DNA of 64,000 bases. It comes from Onchocerca lupi. Its lineage: Eukaryota; Nematoda; Chromadorea; Rhabditida; Onchocercidae. Each line of letters opens with the position of its first letter. Positions within the stretch are counted from its first letter, which is position 1. The stretch is taken from the NCBI GenBank assembly GCA_028564675.1, contig JAOVVO010000064.1, forward strand, positions 62,001 through 126,000. Direction: 5' to 3'. This document shows, in pieces, positions 49,316-61,850 of this stretch. The translations under genes were made by a program, and so were the position numbers. Below the pieces are notes generated by a model. That model was not told the origin of the DNA. It worked only from the letters and a program-made list of their open reading frames with translations, and did not search any database.

Positions 49316-49730
49316 ATGAAACGAATTAAGCATGCGGACAAACGAAAGTTAGTAAAAAACGTCAAATTTGCTGAGCGATTCAAACCTGTGGAATCAATTC
49401 AAATAAACGAATTAACCTTGTATAACAGACATAAGTTAGTAAAAAAACGTCAAATTGATGGACGAATCAAACATACATTTACGTTTACGATAAATTTATG
49501 TTTACGATAAATTTACGTTTACGATAACATACATTTACGATAAATTTACGTATGTAAAAAACGTCAAATTGGTGGATGGATGAAATATATGTTGGCAAAA
49601 AACGTTAGATTGTTAGACAAATCAAATATCGGACAAATATACGTCCGTAAAAAAACGTCAACTCGAATAAACGAATTCACCATGTGAAGAGACATAAATT
49701 AGTAAAAAACGTCAAGTGATCAGATAATTC
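49316..49730. repeat. Minisatellite-like array with AAAAAACGTCAAATT motif
   Basis: The block GTAAAAAACGTCAAATT or a close variant recurs about six times (near 49352, 49438, 49555, 49595, 49645 and 49703), separated by related AACGAATTA and GACATAAGTTAG pieces. In the middle (about 49480-49550) a 17-bp subunit ACGATAAATTTACGTTT is tandemly repeated. An open frame across the first part reads as a Lys-rich low-complexity peptide and is probably not coding. Confidence 0.75.
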
Positions 49731-50029
49731 AAATGCCGATAGATAATACGTTGATAAAAAATGGACAAATAAATAAATATTATTTCGAATGCCAAAAAAA
49801 AAAAAAAAAAAAAATTGCTTACCGAAAAAAAAAAGAGAAAAAAGTTTCCTATTCAAAAAACATGAACGGTAATGGGAAAATTTCTTATCATAACGGTGAG
49901 AAAATTTCGTTCTTCAAATTCATTTGATATTGAATAATTAATAATCGGTTAATTGGATTTAAATTTGTTTCTTTTTTCTTCTTATTCTTTTTCCTTTTTA
50001 AGTTATCAATTCTTTTTTTTTGTCTGTAA

Positions 50030-50620
50030 TAATTTGGTATTTTTTAATCACTGTTTTATCATCATTTTGTCATATTTTTCTCTCTTTTGATCTTTTCATC
50101 TCTTTTCTGTTTATTTCTTATTATCATTATTTTTTATTAATATTTCGCCTTTTTATCTTTTTTTATCACCGTTTATCTTTTCCATCACCTTTCTCATCTT
50201 TTCTGTACGTTTTCATACTTTTTTTTTCACTCTTTATCATCTTTTCTATCTTTTTTCACCCCTTTTGCTTTTTTATCACCTCTTTTTTCCATTCATCCTT
50301 TGTTACCACTTTTTTAAAAATCATCTTTTTATCATTTCTTTGCCCTTTTCTATCTCATTTATTATCTTTTATCACTTTTTTTTATCATTTTCTCCCAATT
50401 ACTAGCATTCTTTATCATCTTTTTCAGCTTTTCTGTCATTTTTCACACTTTTATCTACTGCTTTTTCACATCTTTTCCATTTTCACCTCTTTTTTCTTTC
50501 ATTATCATTTTATAACTTTTTTATTACCTTTTTACCATCACTTTATCACTCATTTCTTGCCTATATTGCTTTTTAATATTATTAAGTATTTATTAAACAT
50601 TGATAATAGAATATATATTC
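50030..50620. repeat. Pyrimidine-rich low-complexity tract
   Basis: Nearly 600 bp built from TTTTATCA, TCATCTTTT and CACCTTTT variations, strongly T/C-biased on the plus strand. The 201-codon frame across it encodes only Phe, Leu, Ser, His and Ile and is an artefact of composition. Confidence 0.8.
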
Positions 50621-50645
50621 GATAAGCGTTTGTGAATTTCTTAAT

Positions 50646-52719
50646 TTGAAATTTGATCAAATGATGAAAAAATGCCGAACTTTATTTTTCCTTTCCGTCA
50701 TTTATATCATTTTATCAAAAGTGTTCCTTAAAATTATATGTATTTATATATTCATTTATTTATTTGTTTATTTATTTATTTCTTTGCTTATTTATTTATT
50801 TGTATTCTCCCTTGGCTGTGAAAATGAATTTGAAAAATTTCTTTCTCTCCCGAAAAAATCAATATTTGCTGTCTTTTAATGGTAACAATAAAATATATAA
50901 TGTCATATGAATAATTTGTCTTTTTTGTTTGTACCAAAAATAATAAAACTATAATAATGCCAATCGTTTGTTTAACATTTTGCAAGGAAAAAAAGTCATT
51001 AGACTTTTTTGAATCAATACTTTTTACTTTATTTTACTCATATTTGGAAGTTTCCTTCTCATTTTTCTATTTTACAATGATTTAATTTTAAATTAAAAAA
51101 AAATTGAATTTATATTAGAAAGTCAAGCCGAAATTTAATCGCTTAATAGAAATTAGCAATTAATATTTAGATTATTTAAACTTAATAAAAGAAATCCTGA
51201 CATAATTTTTGTTTTTGAATTTTATCAAGATGTAATTTTTTTTCAAGTAAAATGAATTAATTTTTGGTGGAGAATTAACGTTTATATTTAATTAATTTAG
51301 AATTAATTGATTTAGACTAATGCTTAAAGTTTTATCAATTATTTTAAATTCTGTGCAAGGCTTTATCGATTAGTTTAGATTACTATTCAAAGTTTTATTA
51401 ATTAGTTTGAGCTGGTGTTTGATGTTTCATTAATTAGACTATTATTCGAAGCTTTATTAATTAATCCAAAGCATTACTCAAAATGCTGTAATAAGACCAA
51501 ATATTTAATGCCAATTAAACAAACTTTCGAAAAATACCAGAAAACATCCCAAAAAGAAAAAGAGGAAAAGAAAAATATACCGTATAGGAAGAGAAATGGG
51601 AGCGAAAATTAATGGAATGTTAGACAACATGCAAATCCTGCGGGACATTTTACCGTCTTTAATTGCATTTCCCTTTTTTTTCTTCAAATTTAAAAAATAA
51701 AGGTAAACAAAAAAATAGTGCAGTTTTCGTTTATTTAAATAAATGTGTAGTTTTATACTGGAATACTGAAATACTTGAATATATGTTTATATATTTTATT
51801 TAAAGAAATAAAAACACAAAAATTCAAAAAAAAAAAAAAATAGAAATATAAAGAGATCGAATTATATGCTCCAAAATTAAGTCTCCAAAAAGACTTGTTT
51901 CGCAATAAAATTTTCATTTTATCGATTATTTTAAATATTTCGATTTTTTCCAACCAAAAAGAAAGGACTGGAAAAGAGAAAATGAAAGTTAAAGGAAATA
52001 ATCAGAAATGAACTGAAATGAAAGAATTTCTTTTTTTTCTCTAAATTGATTTCACTCGATTTTTGCTTACATTTTTACCTTCCAATCAATATTTTAATTT
52101 CTATAAAACTTTTTATTAATAAAACAAAAAAAAAAATGACCTTCTATCGATTTGTTTAATTGAAATAACTTTTTATAGAATTGCCTCAGTTCAAATTAAT
52201 TTTTTTTCTTTGAAAATTAGACCGCAAAAATATTAGTGACTTTCATAAATTGAAAAATTTCTTCCTACGATGATTTTCTTTAGTTTCATTCCAAAAATAA
52301 TTGGAAAAAAAATTTTTAGGAAAAAAATTGTCGTAAATTTTTTGAAAAAAGTTTTTGCAGAAAAATGCTATTATTTTAAACGAAAAAAAAGTTTTTATCT
52401 TTCATTTGAACAATTTAATCCGATCTTTAAGTTGATTTAGTTATTAAAAAAATTATTGATAGTCAGTAACTTCAAAAAAGAAATGTTTTTCTATAATTTT
52501 GAAATTACTTGCTTTTTCACGGTTTGCATAATTTCGAAAAATGTCGATCGTTTGAGAATTACCGAAGTATTGGATGTAAAACAAACCAATTTATGATTTT
52601 TTTTCAGACAATCACTTTTTTAGATGACAAATCACGTCAGATAGATAGTTTCAATTAATTAGCACTTGAAATTATTTTAAACTTTGCTTGTCTTTGTTTT
52701 TCAAACAAAACATTTATGC
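50646..52719. other. AT-rich non-coding stretch
   Basis: No gene or RNA recognised. A TTTATTTAT microrepeat occurs near 50750-50800. Confidence 0.5.
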
Positions 52720-53030
52720 AACAAATAATTGGAAATTACTGATAATATCTGCTTGAATATCGAAATGGTTAACGTATGATAATTAATTGTAATTGATAAT
52801 ATTTACTTGATGATCGATGATATTTGCTAATTAATTGGAAATTGCTGATAAAATTTGCTTGATAATTGTCAAATTACTGATAATATTTGCTTGAATGTCA
52901 AAATTACTGATTAATAATTGCAAAAAACGGTAATAATTAATAGTGGCTGCTAATATTTACTTGATAAAGAATGATGTTTTGTTTGGTAATTGGAAATTAT
53001 TGATAAAATTTGCTCGGTAATTAGCATAAT
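52720..53030. repeat. Degenerate tandem repeat with GATAATATTTGCTTGA unit
   Basis: About six to eight diverged units of the form AAATTACTGATAATATTTGC followed by TTGATAATT or TTGAATGTC. Unit length is roughly 40 bp. Confidence 0.65.
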
Positions 53031-54095
53031 TAATGAATATTTTGATTGAAAAAAATTTCTATGCACAAATTTATTATATATAAAAAATTTTTATTTTTGT
53101 AAAAAATAAATTCTTTTTCTTCATTCTCTTAAAACTTTTCTTTTTTCACCTCTCCCTCTCTCTCTTTTTCTCTTCCTCTCTTATTGTGATTTTCATATGA
53201 AATGGTTAAATTTTCTTTGAATGGAAAATTAAATTTTCGCAAGGGACGATTAACAGTTACAAGTTATGCATGGAATATTCACTTCATTCAATCAGTATTT
53301 GAGGAATTTTTGAATGGCCAATTTAGCTTTATGCTTACTTTAAATTCAAAATGCTACTTTGATTAAATACATGTCTAGACGACAACAGTAGCGATTTTCG
53401 CCGGTCAAAAAGTTAGGAGAAGTTTTAAGAATGTATTATTGAATGATTTTTAAGATTACTCGTTACTGTAATATTGCTTCATTTATTCTTGAAAAGGCTG
53501 CATTATAAGTGCGAAAATTTTCATTTCTTTTAAGTTAAAAGTAAGAAGAAACTGAGAGAAAAATAAGATGGAATTAAGAATTACCAAAATAAAATAAGAG
53601 AGAACATTAATGTGATTATGCATGATTATTCATTACCGTAATATTGTTTCATTTATTTACTAAAAAGGCTGAGTTATAATTTTACTTAGAAATGCACGAA
53701 TTATCCATTTACCTTATTTTTAATCAAATAATTTTCAATTTCATCTCAAACTTTCGCTTAATTAATTCTCATTTCATGTCACTTTTACTTAGATAATTAT
53801 TAATTTCGTTTGAATTTTTTTTCGAGTAATTCTCAAATTCTGATCTTACTTTAATTCAGGTAATTTTTAATTCCATCTTATTTTTACTTAAATCATTTCT
53901 CAATTTCAGGAACGCAGTAAATTTAGATAATTCAAATAGCTAAATAACATAAATAAATAAGAGATTAAGGTAAATAGTAATTTAAATGATGAGTATAAAT
54001 GAAATTTTATGAACGTAATAATTGAATTTTTACTTTTCAATTATTATGTCTGAGTGCTTGAATATAGTTATCATTATGCATGCAATTATGATGGT

Positions 54096-54107
54096 TTATT
54101 ATTATTA

Positions 54108-54195
<88 letters not shown>
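54096..54195. repeat. (TTA)n microsatellite
   Basis: About 100 bp of almost uninterrupted TTA repeats, the longest perfect microsatellite in the window. Confidence 0.95.
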
Positions 54196-54196
<1 letters not shown>

Positions 54197-54529
54197 CTAA
54201 AGTCTGAGTAATTATCATTTTTATCAGCATAATCAATCTGAGTAACTGTTATTTTTATCAGTGCAAATGAAGCATGAATGGATTATTAAGATGATCTTAT
54301 ACGTTTCTAATAATTGCTGTGCTATTCGTAATAAACGTGTGATTATGATAATTTAAATTGGTAAATTATCAATTTTATCAATGTAGATAAAGCATAAATG
54401 GATCATTTAAGATAGTTTTTACATCTGTAATAATTGCTATTATCAATCGTATGATACTTTGATGTAAATGATATGAGAACATTTGGAAAGTCATAAAAAT
54501 GGTAACAATCAACCTATGTAATACTTCGT

Positions 54530-55025
54530 ATTATTGACCATTAATTAAAATTATTAGTGATTCAGTTTTTGATTAATGAATGGTGATTAATTGAATTTAA
54601 ATCAATAATCAATATGTAAATTAATAGTAATAATTGTTCGATATATAATATTGGATGAAAAATGTTTTGAATTTATAAAATGAATAATGAATTGATTATT
54701 AATTAAATTATCAATAATTCAGCTGTTAATTAATGAACGAGGATCAATTGAAATTAAGTCAATAGTCAACATTATTAGCATATTAAAGTACGATAATAAT
54801 TATTCAATATGTTACATTAAATCAAAAATGTTTTGAAATTTGTAAAGTGAGTGAGAGAATTGATTATTAATTAAATTATCAATAATCGAACTCTTATTAA
54901 TGAACGACGATTACTTCGAATTAAATCAATGGTCAATATTACCAACATATTAATGTGTAATATAAGTGAAATACCCTATATAATATTGAATTTAACAAGT
55001 ATTGAAGTTTATGAAATGAATAAAA
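54530..55025. repeat. Satellite-like array, about 160-bp unit, three copies
   Basis: Related units begin near 54536, 54692 and 54859 (spacing about 156 and 167 bp). Each contains ATTAATTAAATTATCAATAA, TTAATGAACGA or TTAATGAATGG, AATCAATGGTCAATAT-like text and AAAATGTTTTGAA or a variant. Clearly homologous but diverged. Confidence 0.75.
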
Positions 55026-55109
55026 GGAAAAAATTCGAATATTTTTATTCGACAGAAAGCAGAATTCATTCAGTTTAAATGTCTTTTTTTTTTTTGTGAA
55101 GCAACAAAA

Positions 55110-55475
55110 AAATTTTAAGAACAATACAACTTGGCTTGTTTCAAAAAGTTGGTTACATTTCTCTTTGAAATCAGTAGAGAAGTGATAAGTATTTTTGGCC
55201 TTAGCAGACAGAAAAACAAAAATGGTTTTTTTATATCAATTTATCAATTTAATCGATAAGAAGTGAATTGATCCATTACTCTTGTTTTTTTCTTTCAATT
55301 TATTTATTTTTTCATCCTTTTTTTTAATTCTTATTTTTGTGAAGTAGTTAAAACAATTTGAAAACGATACAACTTGGCTTTTTTTCAAAAAATTGTTATA
55401 TATTTGTCTTTGAAATCAATAGAGAAGTGCGAAAAATTATTGGTTTGAAAAGAAGATTGAAAAGCAAAAATGGAA
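55110..55475. repeat. Two-copy direct duplication, about 246-bp period
   Basis: AATACAACTTGGCTTGTTTC through GAAATCAGTAGAGAAGTG near 55122-55185 recurs as GATACAACTTGGCTTTTTTT through GAAATCAATAGAGAAGTG near 55367-55430, with similar flanks including GCAAAAATGG. Confidence 0.75.
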
Positions 55476-55622
55476 AAATGAAAAAATTCAAAAAGCAAAA
55501 AATGTATTGGATGGGTTTTTTTGTCCTTTTTCAAACATTTCTGCAAATTATCAATCGCTTTTGATATTTTTGAAATTTATTTTTGGAAAAAAAATTTTTT
55601 TTCTTCCACTTATATTGACAAG

Positions 55623-55654
<32 letters not shown>

Positions 55655-55992
55655 CGAAATATTCCATTTACGTGAATAAATAAATAAGAGGAAAAGGATG
55701 AGTGAAATGAGTAAATAAATTAACATTTGGCTTAAAATATTTTTAGTTTTGTTGTAAACACGAATTTTAGATTGACATGTAATTTTAATAAGCTCAATCT
55801 CTCGATTAGATTTATTTCCTCTTATCAAGAAATTATTTTCCTATTATCATCATCATTATTATTTTTATCATTGTTGTCATCATATTATTATCAGCAACAT
55901 CATCTTTGTTTTCATCTTATCTATTGAAGCATCATTCAAAAATTCGTATAATTTTATATGTCATATAGCATCTCCGGCAAAAATTAAGTTAA

Positions 55993-56053
55993 ATCATCAT
56001 CATCATCATTATTATTATTATTATGATCATCACAATTCGTCATCATCATCATC

Positions 56054-56086
<33 letters not shown>

Positions 56087-56088
56087 AG
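55993..56088. repeat. CAT/ATT and CAA triplet microsatellites
   Basis: (ATC)n and (ATT)n steps, then a second CAT block and a (CAA)n run at about 56053-56086. Confidence 0.9.
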
Positions 56089-56805
56089 TTGTCCAATTTA
56101 GCAACTACAAATTAAATCGTAGAAATATTTGAATAAATGCAAAGATGACGAAGTTATATTTTAAAACTTGCTTCAAATATTATTACTATTATTATTATTT
56201 ATTATCGCTTTTAACAAAAAATAGTAAAAAAATAACATTTAGGCAAAATTTATTGATTCATTCATCTTAAATTATTTTATACAATTATTACTATAATAAA
56301 AAACCGAATTTTTTTATTTATTTAAAATAGTTTCAAATATTTTAAAATGAAAGTAAACCAAGAAAAAAAAAATTCCGAGAATTTTATTGTTTCGGAACAA
56401 AAAAAATGTATCTAGTTACGTAAAAAAATTTTCTATTAATTGTTAATTTTTTAATCAATTTCCAATTTTTATATTATTTTAGAAAAATTATATTTATATA
56501 CTTATGCATACTTTTTCTTTTAAATCAACATTCATCTGCGTTTTTTTTCAGTTTTTTGTTTCTTTTAAAATTATTTCCTTTTTTTCTTGAAATTAATTTC
56601 AGAAATTTTTTTAAATTTATTAATTATATTTAAAAATTTTTTTGTTTTTTTTCATAACTATATTTAATAAATTCTCGATTAATGACCAAAAATAATTTCT
56701 ACCTTATCTTTTATCAGTGAAAATAATCGTTTTTTTCTTCTTTTTTCTCTTCGCTTCTTATGATATGATGAAATGATTTGAGAATTGTTTTGTAACAAAT
56801 TTCAA

Positions 56806-56994
56806 ATGACAATCATTTTTGCTTTACTTATTTTCTATATTTTTGTATTTATTTGCATTACAATATTTCTTATCTTATTCCTTATCAGTTTATTCAACAT
56901 TTCTCAATTCTTTCGTATATTTCCTTCGCAAGATATGATAAGAAGAATCACTTATTATACAGATGATGCGCCAGAAGATGAATTCATCTGTTGA
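56806..56994 (+). CDS. Possible small single-pass membrane protein
   Basis: 62 codons from ATG. Residues 2 to about 31 are almost wholly hydrophobic (MTIIFALLIFYIFVFICITI...), enough for a long membrane segment. They are followed by a polar tail of about 27 residues reading FRIFPSQDMIRRITYYTDDA then PEDEFIC. The tail has better codon texture than the surroundings, which is the main reason to list it. It may instead be the last exon of an unrecognised gene. No acceptor or promoter was identified and no family is recognised. Confidence 0.3.
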   Translation: MTIIFALLIFYIFVFICITIFLILFLISLFNISQFFRIFPSQDMIRRITYYTDDAPEDEFIC

Positions 56995-57149
56995 TGTCAT
57001 ATTTATCCGATGAAAGATATTACTAATTTATCATTCATACCAAAATACGCATTTATCATGGAAAACTGTCTATTACTCTCTTATCAGTAGTTCATATCAG
57101 AGTAGGACAAATTTTGATTCTTATCACAAAGGTGATGAGAAGTTAAACT

Positions 57150-57790
57150 ACTATCTTATTTCATTTAACCTTGAATTACTTTCGAATAACTTACCGTATA
57201 TTTAAGTAATTATCAATATACATGAATCACTATCATTTCCGATAAATTAAGATATATTTATTAGATTATTTTTTCACTAGATTACAGCATATTCAGATAA
57301 TTGTCCAATCCTAAATTACTGATTATCTTATATTATCATATATTAAATTATCATATATTTATGTAAAATATCACCTATTAATTATTATTTACTGAACTAA
57401 TTATTGATATTAGATAATTATCATACAATTATTGATATTAGAAATTATTATTATTGTCGATAGATAGAATATATCAAGGTAATAGTTAGTATTAGAAAAT
57501 CATGTTCCTTCTGATAAGTTATCAGATAATTATCAATTTCGAAAATTACTGTTGTTGTTGATAAATTATCATATATTTAGCTGATTATTGATATCAGAAA
57601 TTATTATTGCTAATGAAATAAACGCATATTTATATGATTATCGATTTTAAAAATCATTATTTAAGATAGGTCATCGTATATTCAGATTATTATCGATATC
57701 AGAAATCAGTTATTGTTTCCAATAAATTATCAACTATTCCAGTGATTATTATTCAGTAGATAATTGATTATTTTGTCAAGTAAAAAAAAA
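57150..57790. repeat. Degenerate tandem repeat with TTATCATATATTTA unit
   Basis: Diverged units of about 60-70 bp of the form GATAAATTATCATATATTTA, then a TGATTATTGATATCAGAAAT-like segment, repeated across some 640 bp. Coding potential is absent. Confidence 0.65.
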
Positions 57791-58245
57791 AAATTAGTTC
57801 AAAATTTTTTGTCATTTTTTAAACTATATTTTTTTCGAAAACAAAAAAAGGGAAAATTACCACACATTTACAAAATTTATAAATCTTTATTTTAAGAGTA
57901 AGAAAATAAATAAACAAATGGTAAATATGCCTTTTTTTTTATTTTCAAGTTATGAATTATTCCAATAAGTCATCATGTATTTGAGTAAAAATATAAAAAT
58001 AAGAAATGAATAAATGAATGAAAAAGATTTATTTTGAAAAGAGAGTATGAGTCTTGAATGGATGATTAAAGATATAAATAGAATATTTTTTTATTTATTT
58101 ATTCATTTCGATAAATATATGAAGGGATTGAAATAAATTTTTTAAACGTGAAATTTAAATGAAATTAATTTCAATGCTGATATTCACATTGTTAAATCTA
58201 GCAACTACAACCACGTCTGTAGTAAACTTTTATTATCAGATATTT

Positions 58246-58482
58246 GACGTACGTTAGAATATTTTGTACGTGACATTAAATGTCACGTATAAAATGATTA
58301 ATGCAATGAAATATTAATTATAATTATTTTTCTTCTGTATACCTGTTTTATACGTATTCCAACAAAATAATCATCCAATTTCACATTGCAACAAATTTTT
58401 ACAAAGAAAACAAAAATTAATTATTGCTTGTTTTACGTGACACACGCAAATAAACAAATTAGTTATTGCTTGATGTACGTGA
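58246..58482. repeat. Cluster of TACGTGA motifs with a perfect palindrome
   Basis: TACGTGACATT-A-AATGTCACGTA (58267-58289) is a perfect 23-bp palindrome. TACGTGA occurs again at 58434-58440 and 58476-58482, inside a short duplication headed by TTATTGCTTG (58421 and 58463). ACGTACGT occurs just before the palindrome. Could bind a bZIP or nuclear-receptor-type factor, or mark an element end; no gene is adjacent. Confidence 0.55.
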
Positions 58483-59889
58483 TATGTGCAAATTAAGGAA
58501 GTTTATCATTTACTAATTTATAATGTTAAATAATATTATTATCCATCGTATTTCATTTTGAAATTCTTTGGTTGAAATTTTCGCTAAAATTGAATTTGTT
58601 TATGAAATAAATTATTTTTTACGATTATTTGTTATATTTGTGAATAATTAAGAATTTACTTGTAAATAATACGTTTATTTTATATTTCTTCTTATATAAA
58701 TCTATTAAAGAATAATGTGTGAGAAATAATTTATTGATTTTTAATGAATCTTTTTTTCAAATTTCTAATAATCTCATATCGATTATTTACTTATTCGGTA
58801 AAGTGAGAATTGAAGCATTATATATGTGAATCGAAATTCTTGATTTAAATTAAAAAAATCGATGATTTTATGACTTACATCGAAGTTTCGTTTATCAGAT
58901 AGAGTTAAAATTGAATTAATAGCGAAATTTGTCGGTATTATGAATTCACCGAATTAGCAAAATTTGTAGATATTGTAAATTTATTGAAAAAAAAAGTCAA
59001 TAATTGCGGTAAAAATGATAATTTATCAAAAAAACTATCTAATAATTTTTTAATTTTATATGACATAGAATTAATCGGAATTTCAATCATTTTAAATGGC
59101 TAATTTTTAAAATATTGTTTTTTTATTATTCTTTTTTACCAAATTAATTTATGGCTATTTCTAAAAATACTACGATTATATAACCGATTCCGAGACTAAA
59201 TTCCGAAAAATGACCAAGAAAGCATTTCTTCGTAATTCCTTTAAATCGGCAAAACGATGATATTAAATTAAATTTAGAATCAAATTTAAAATGCCACACA
59301 CTTCAGGATTTACAAAGCTGTGCCAAAATTCAAGCTATATGCATTTTTTTTAAATAATCAAACTTTTTCAATTTATTTATTAAATTTTCAATTTTAGCAT
59401 TAAATAGGCAACAAATATTCTCTAAAAATTATTGAAATAATTTTTGCTTTCGATTGAATATTTTAATAAAATCTGAATAATCAATCAATTAAATAGTTAA
59501 AATTTCCGGTCATGAACATATTTTATATCTTCTTTGGTTTATTAATTCTTTAATTTTAGCATTAAATAGTAATATTGCTTATAAATTATTGAAATGATTT
59601 CTACTTAAATTGAATATTTGATAAAATTTGAATAAAATTAACGAATTGAACATTTGAATTATTTAATTACATATTTTAACAAATATATTTTGTTGTGAAA
59701 ATTTAGATTACTGCATTTTTTTGTTATTTTCCTGGTGCTAATTCAATTTGCAACAAAACTCTTTGATATGGAAAAAGTCAAAAGGTTAGCTTTCCTTTAA
59801 TTTATAATTAAGAATGTCAAAGATTATTGAAGCGAAAAAAAAAAAACGGAAATGATCGAGATTGGTAGGAATAAATGAATAAGGTTGTA

Positions 59890-60430
59890 ATTAGCATAAT
59901 AATAAAATGAAGCTTTATTGATTGCTAATTAAGCTTTATTATTTGTTGTATTATTTATTTACGTAATTATTCAATTTCTTATAATCATAATTGGTTTGTT
60001 ACAACGATAGAAATGTTTTAGTTACATTAAAACAATATGGAATGGAAACTTTATTAATGCTATCTGTAGTTTCTTTTTTTATTATTGTTGTATTACTTAT
60101 TTACTTAAAATTCATTTCTCAATACTAAAAATTATTTGATATAATAATAATTAATGTTTTATTAACATTGTGCATGACGATTAGTAAATTAGTAACTTTA
60201 TTATTAATATTGTTATTTATTATTATTATAATTGTTATTAATACTATTATTGTTGCTATTATTATAATATTTATTAATTTCTTATATATGTAATTATTTA
60301 CTCTAACAATAATAAAATGTTTCACATTATTTGTAACAATAAGAAATGATAACTTTATTGATGTTTATTTATTTCATTTCTCTTACAATTACTTGTTATA
60401 TTAATTATAACAATAAACATTTTGTTTTCT
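59890..60430. repeat. Satellite-like array, about 145-bp unit
   Basis: Roughly four diverged units containing AACTTTATTGATGTTTATTA-like, TTATTTACTTAAATTATTCA-like and AACAATAAAATGTTT-like segments, spaced about 130-160 bp. Low-complexity ATT/AAT runs occur within the third unit. Confidence 0.6.
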
Positions 60431-61810
60431 TCATCCCATGATTTTTTTGTTTTATTTAAATGCAATTAAATTGTGGATTTTAATTTTGAACCAATAGAAT
60501 TCTTTTCTTTTCCTTTTTTTCTTTTTTTTGCAATTACTTCAATATTTATAATTTTGCTAATTATCTTTCAAAAACTAATCAAAATAGTAATTATTTTGCA
60601 AAAAAAAAAAAAGAGAAAAAAGAATGAAAATAAATCAAAATCAGACGAATCAAAAAAAAGGCCAGAAAAAAGGAAAAATCATTCAAGCTATTAATAATAA
60701 TTTAATAAAATTGAATTTTTTTTGGGAGAGGAAAGGCTTTTTTTTGAGTAATTTCGAAGAAAAAAAAAAAAGGTTTAGCAAGAAATAAACAAACTTGCTA
60801 AATTTTTAGCTTTAAACAAAAATTACAAAAAATGTAAACAAGAATTATTGTTAATAAAATAAGGAAAGAAAAAAGAAACTCAATTAGGTTTTTATGGTAT
60901 CATTCATGCTAACTGGAACATTTTTTTCATTTCATTTGTAACTTTTTTTTTGGAAACAATCAATTAAATTATTTCATTTTATCAGTAAATAATGTTTGCC
61001 TTCTTCTCAACATATAATCAATACTTTCAAAAGTCAAAAATAAAAAAAAAACGTGGAAAAAGAAAAGAAAATTCTAAGAAATAATTTGATAAGAGAAACT
61101 TGCTTTGCTTCTTTCATTTCAATCTTTCGATTCATTTTAGTTGTTTTATTCAGCTAGCTATTGAAATTGGTATTTTAATAAACTGAATGTTAAATTTTTA
61201 ATTCGATATTCTTGAGAAAATAAAATTTTTTACGACTTTTATTTATTTTCCCAAGCTTAATTTTTATTTTACAATTTTATTTTATAATTTATAAGAATAT
61301 GAATTTTTAGAGTAAATGTAATTTGCATTTCTTAAATTTTGATTGAAAAATGTCACGAAAAATTTCTGGCAAAATTTAAAATATGCTAATCACATCTACG
61401 ATCATTCAAAATATATTACTTACTAATCAAAAATAAATTTTATCAATTTAATTTTTAAATTTAAAAAAAACTTTCCATTTTTCAAAATGATTCGTTAAAT
61501 GATTCGTAAAACTCATAAAATATTCATTAGGCCATTTCTAACATTTTAAACTTTTCAATATTTGATCAATAATTGATTATAACCCTTTAAAATTTAAGCA
61601 TTCAAAAAAATTCATTCATGAAATTTAAATTTTTTATCATAACATGACCTCTATAATAGTTTATAATCTTGATCAATAAATTTTTTGTAATAATTAAAAG
61701 AAGAACTAATTAATTGCTTGATTTGATTGTTGCATTATTTTTTCAATTTTTAAATAGTTTTATCTTCAAATAATTATTTCAATTAGAAAAGAATTTATTT
61801 TAATTAAAAT
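60431..61810. other. AT-rich non-coding stretch
   Basis: No gene recognised. It contains the presumed promoter region of the DCC-like gene, but no specific element can be named. Confidence 0.45.
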
Positions 61811-61825
61811 AATTTTGTATTTCAG
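61811..61825 (+). promoter_or_regulatory. Candidate trans-splice acceptor for the DCC-like gene
   Basis: TTTGTATTTCAG ends at 61825, with the ATG 25 nt further at 61851 and no recognisable upstream exon. Same spacing as for TRM5 and ProRS. Confidence 0.5.
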
Positions 61826-61850
61826 AAAAAATCGTTAGCGATAAAATGCG

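Noticed and set aside
50020..50625. 201-codon plus-strand open frame
   Set aside because: It lies wholly in a T/C-rich simple-sequence tract and encodes only Phe, Leu, Ser, His and Ile in monotonous order; no domain, no splice support.
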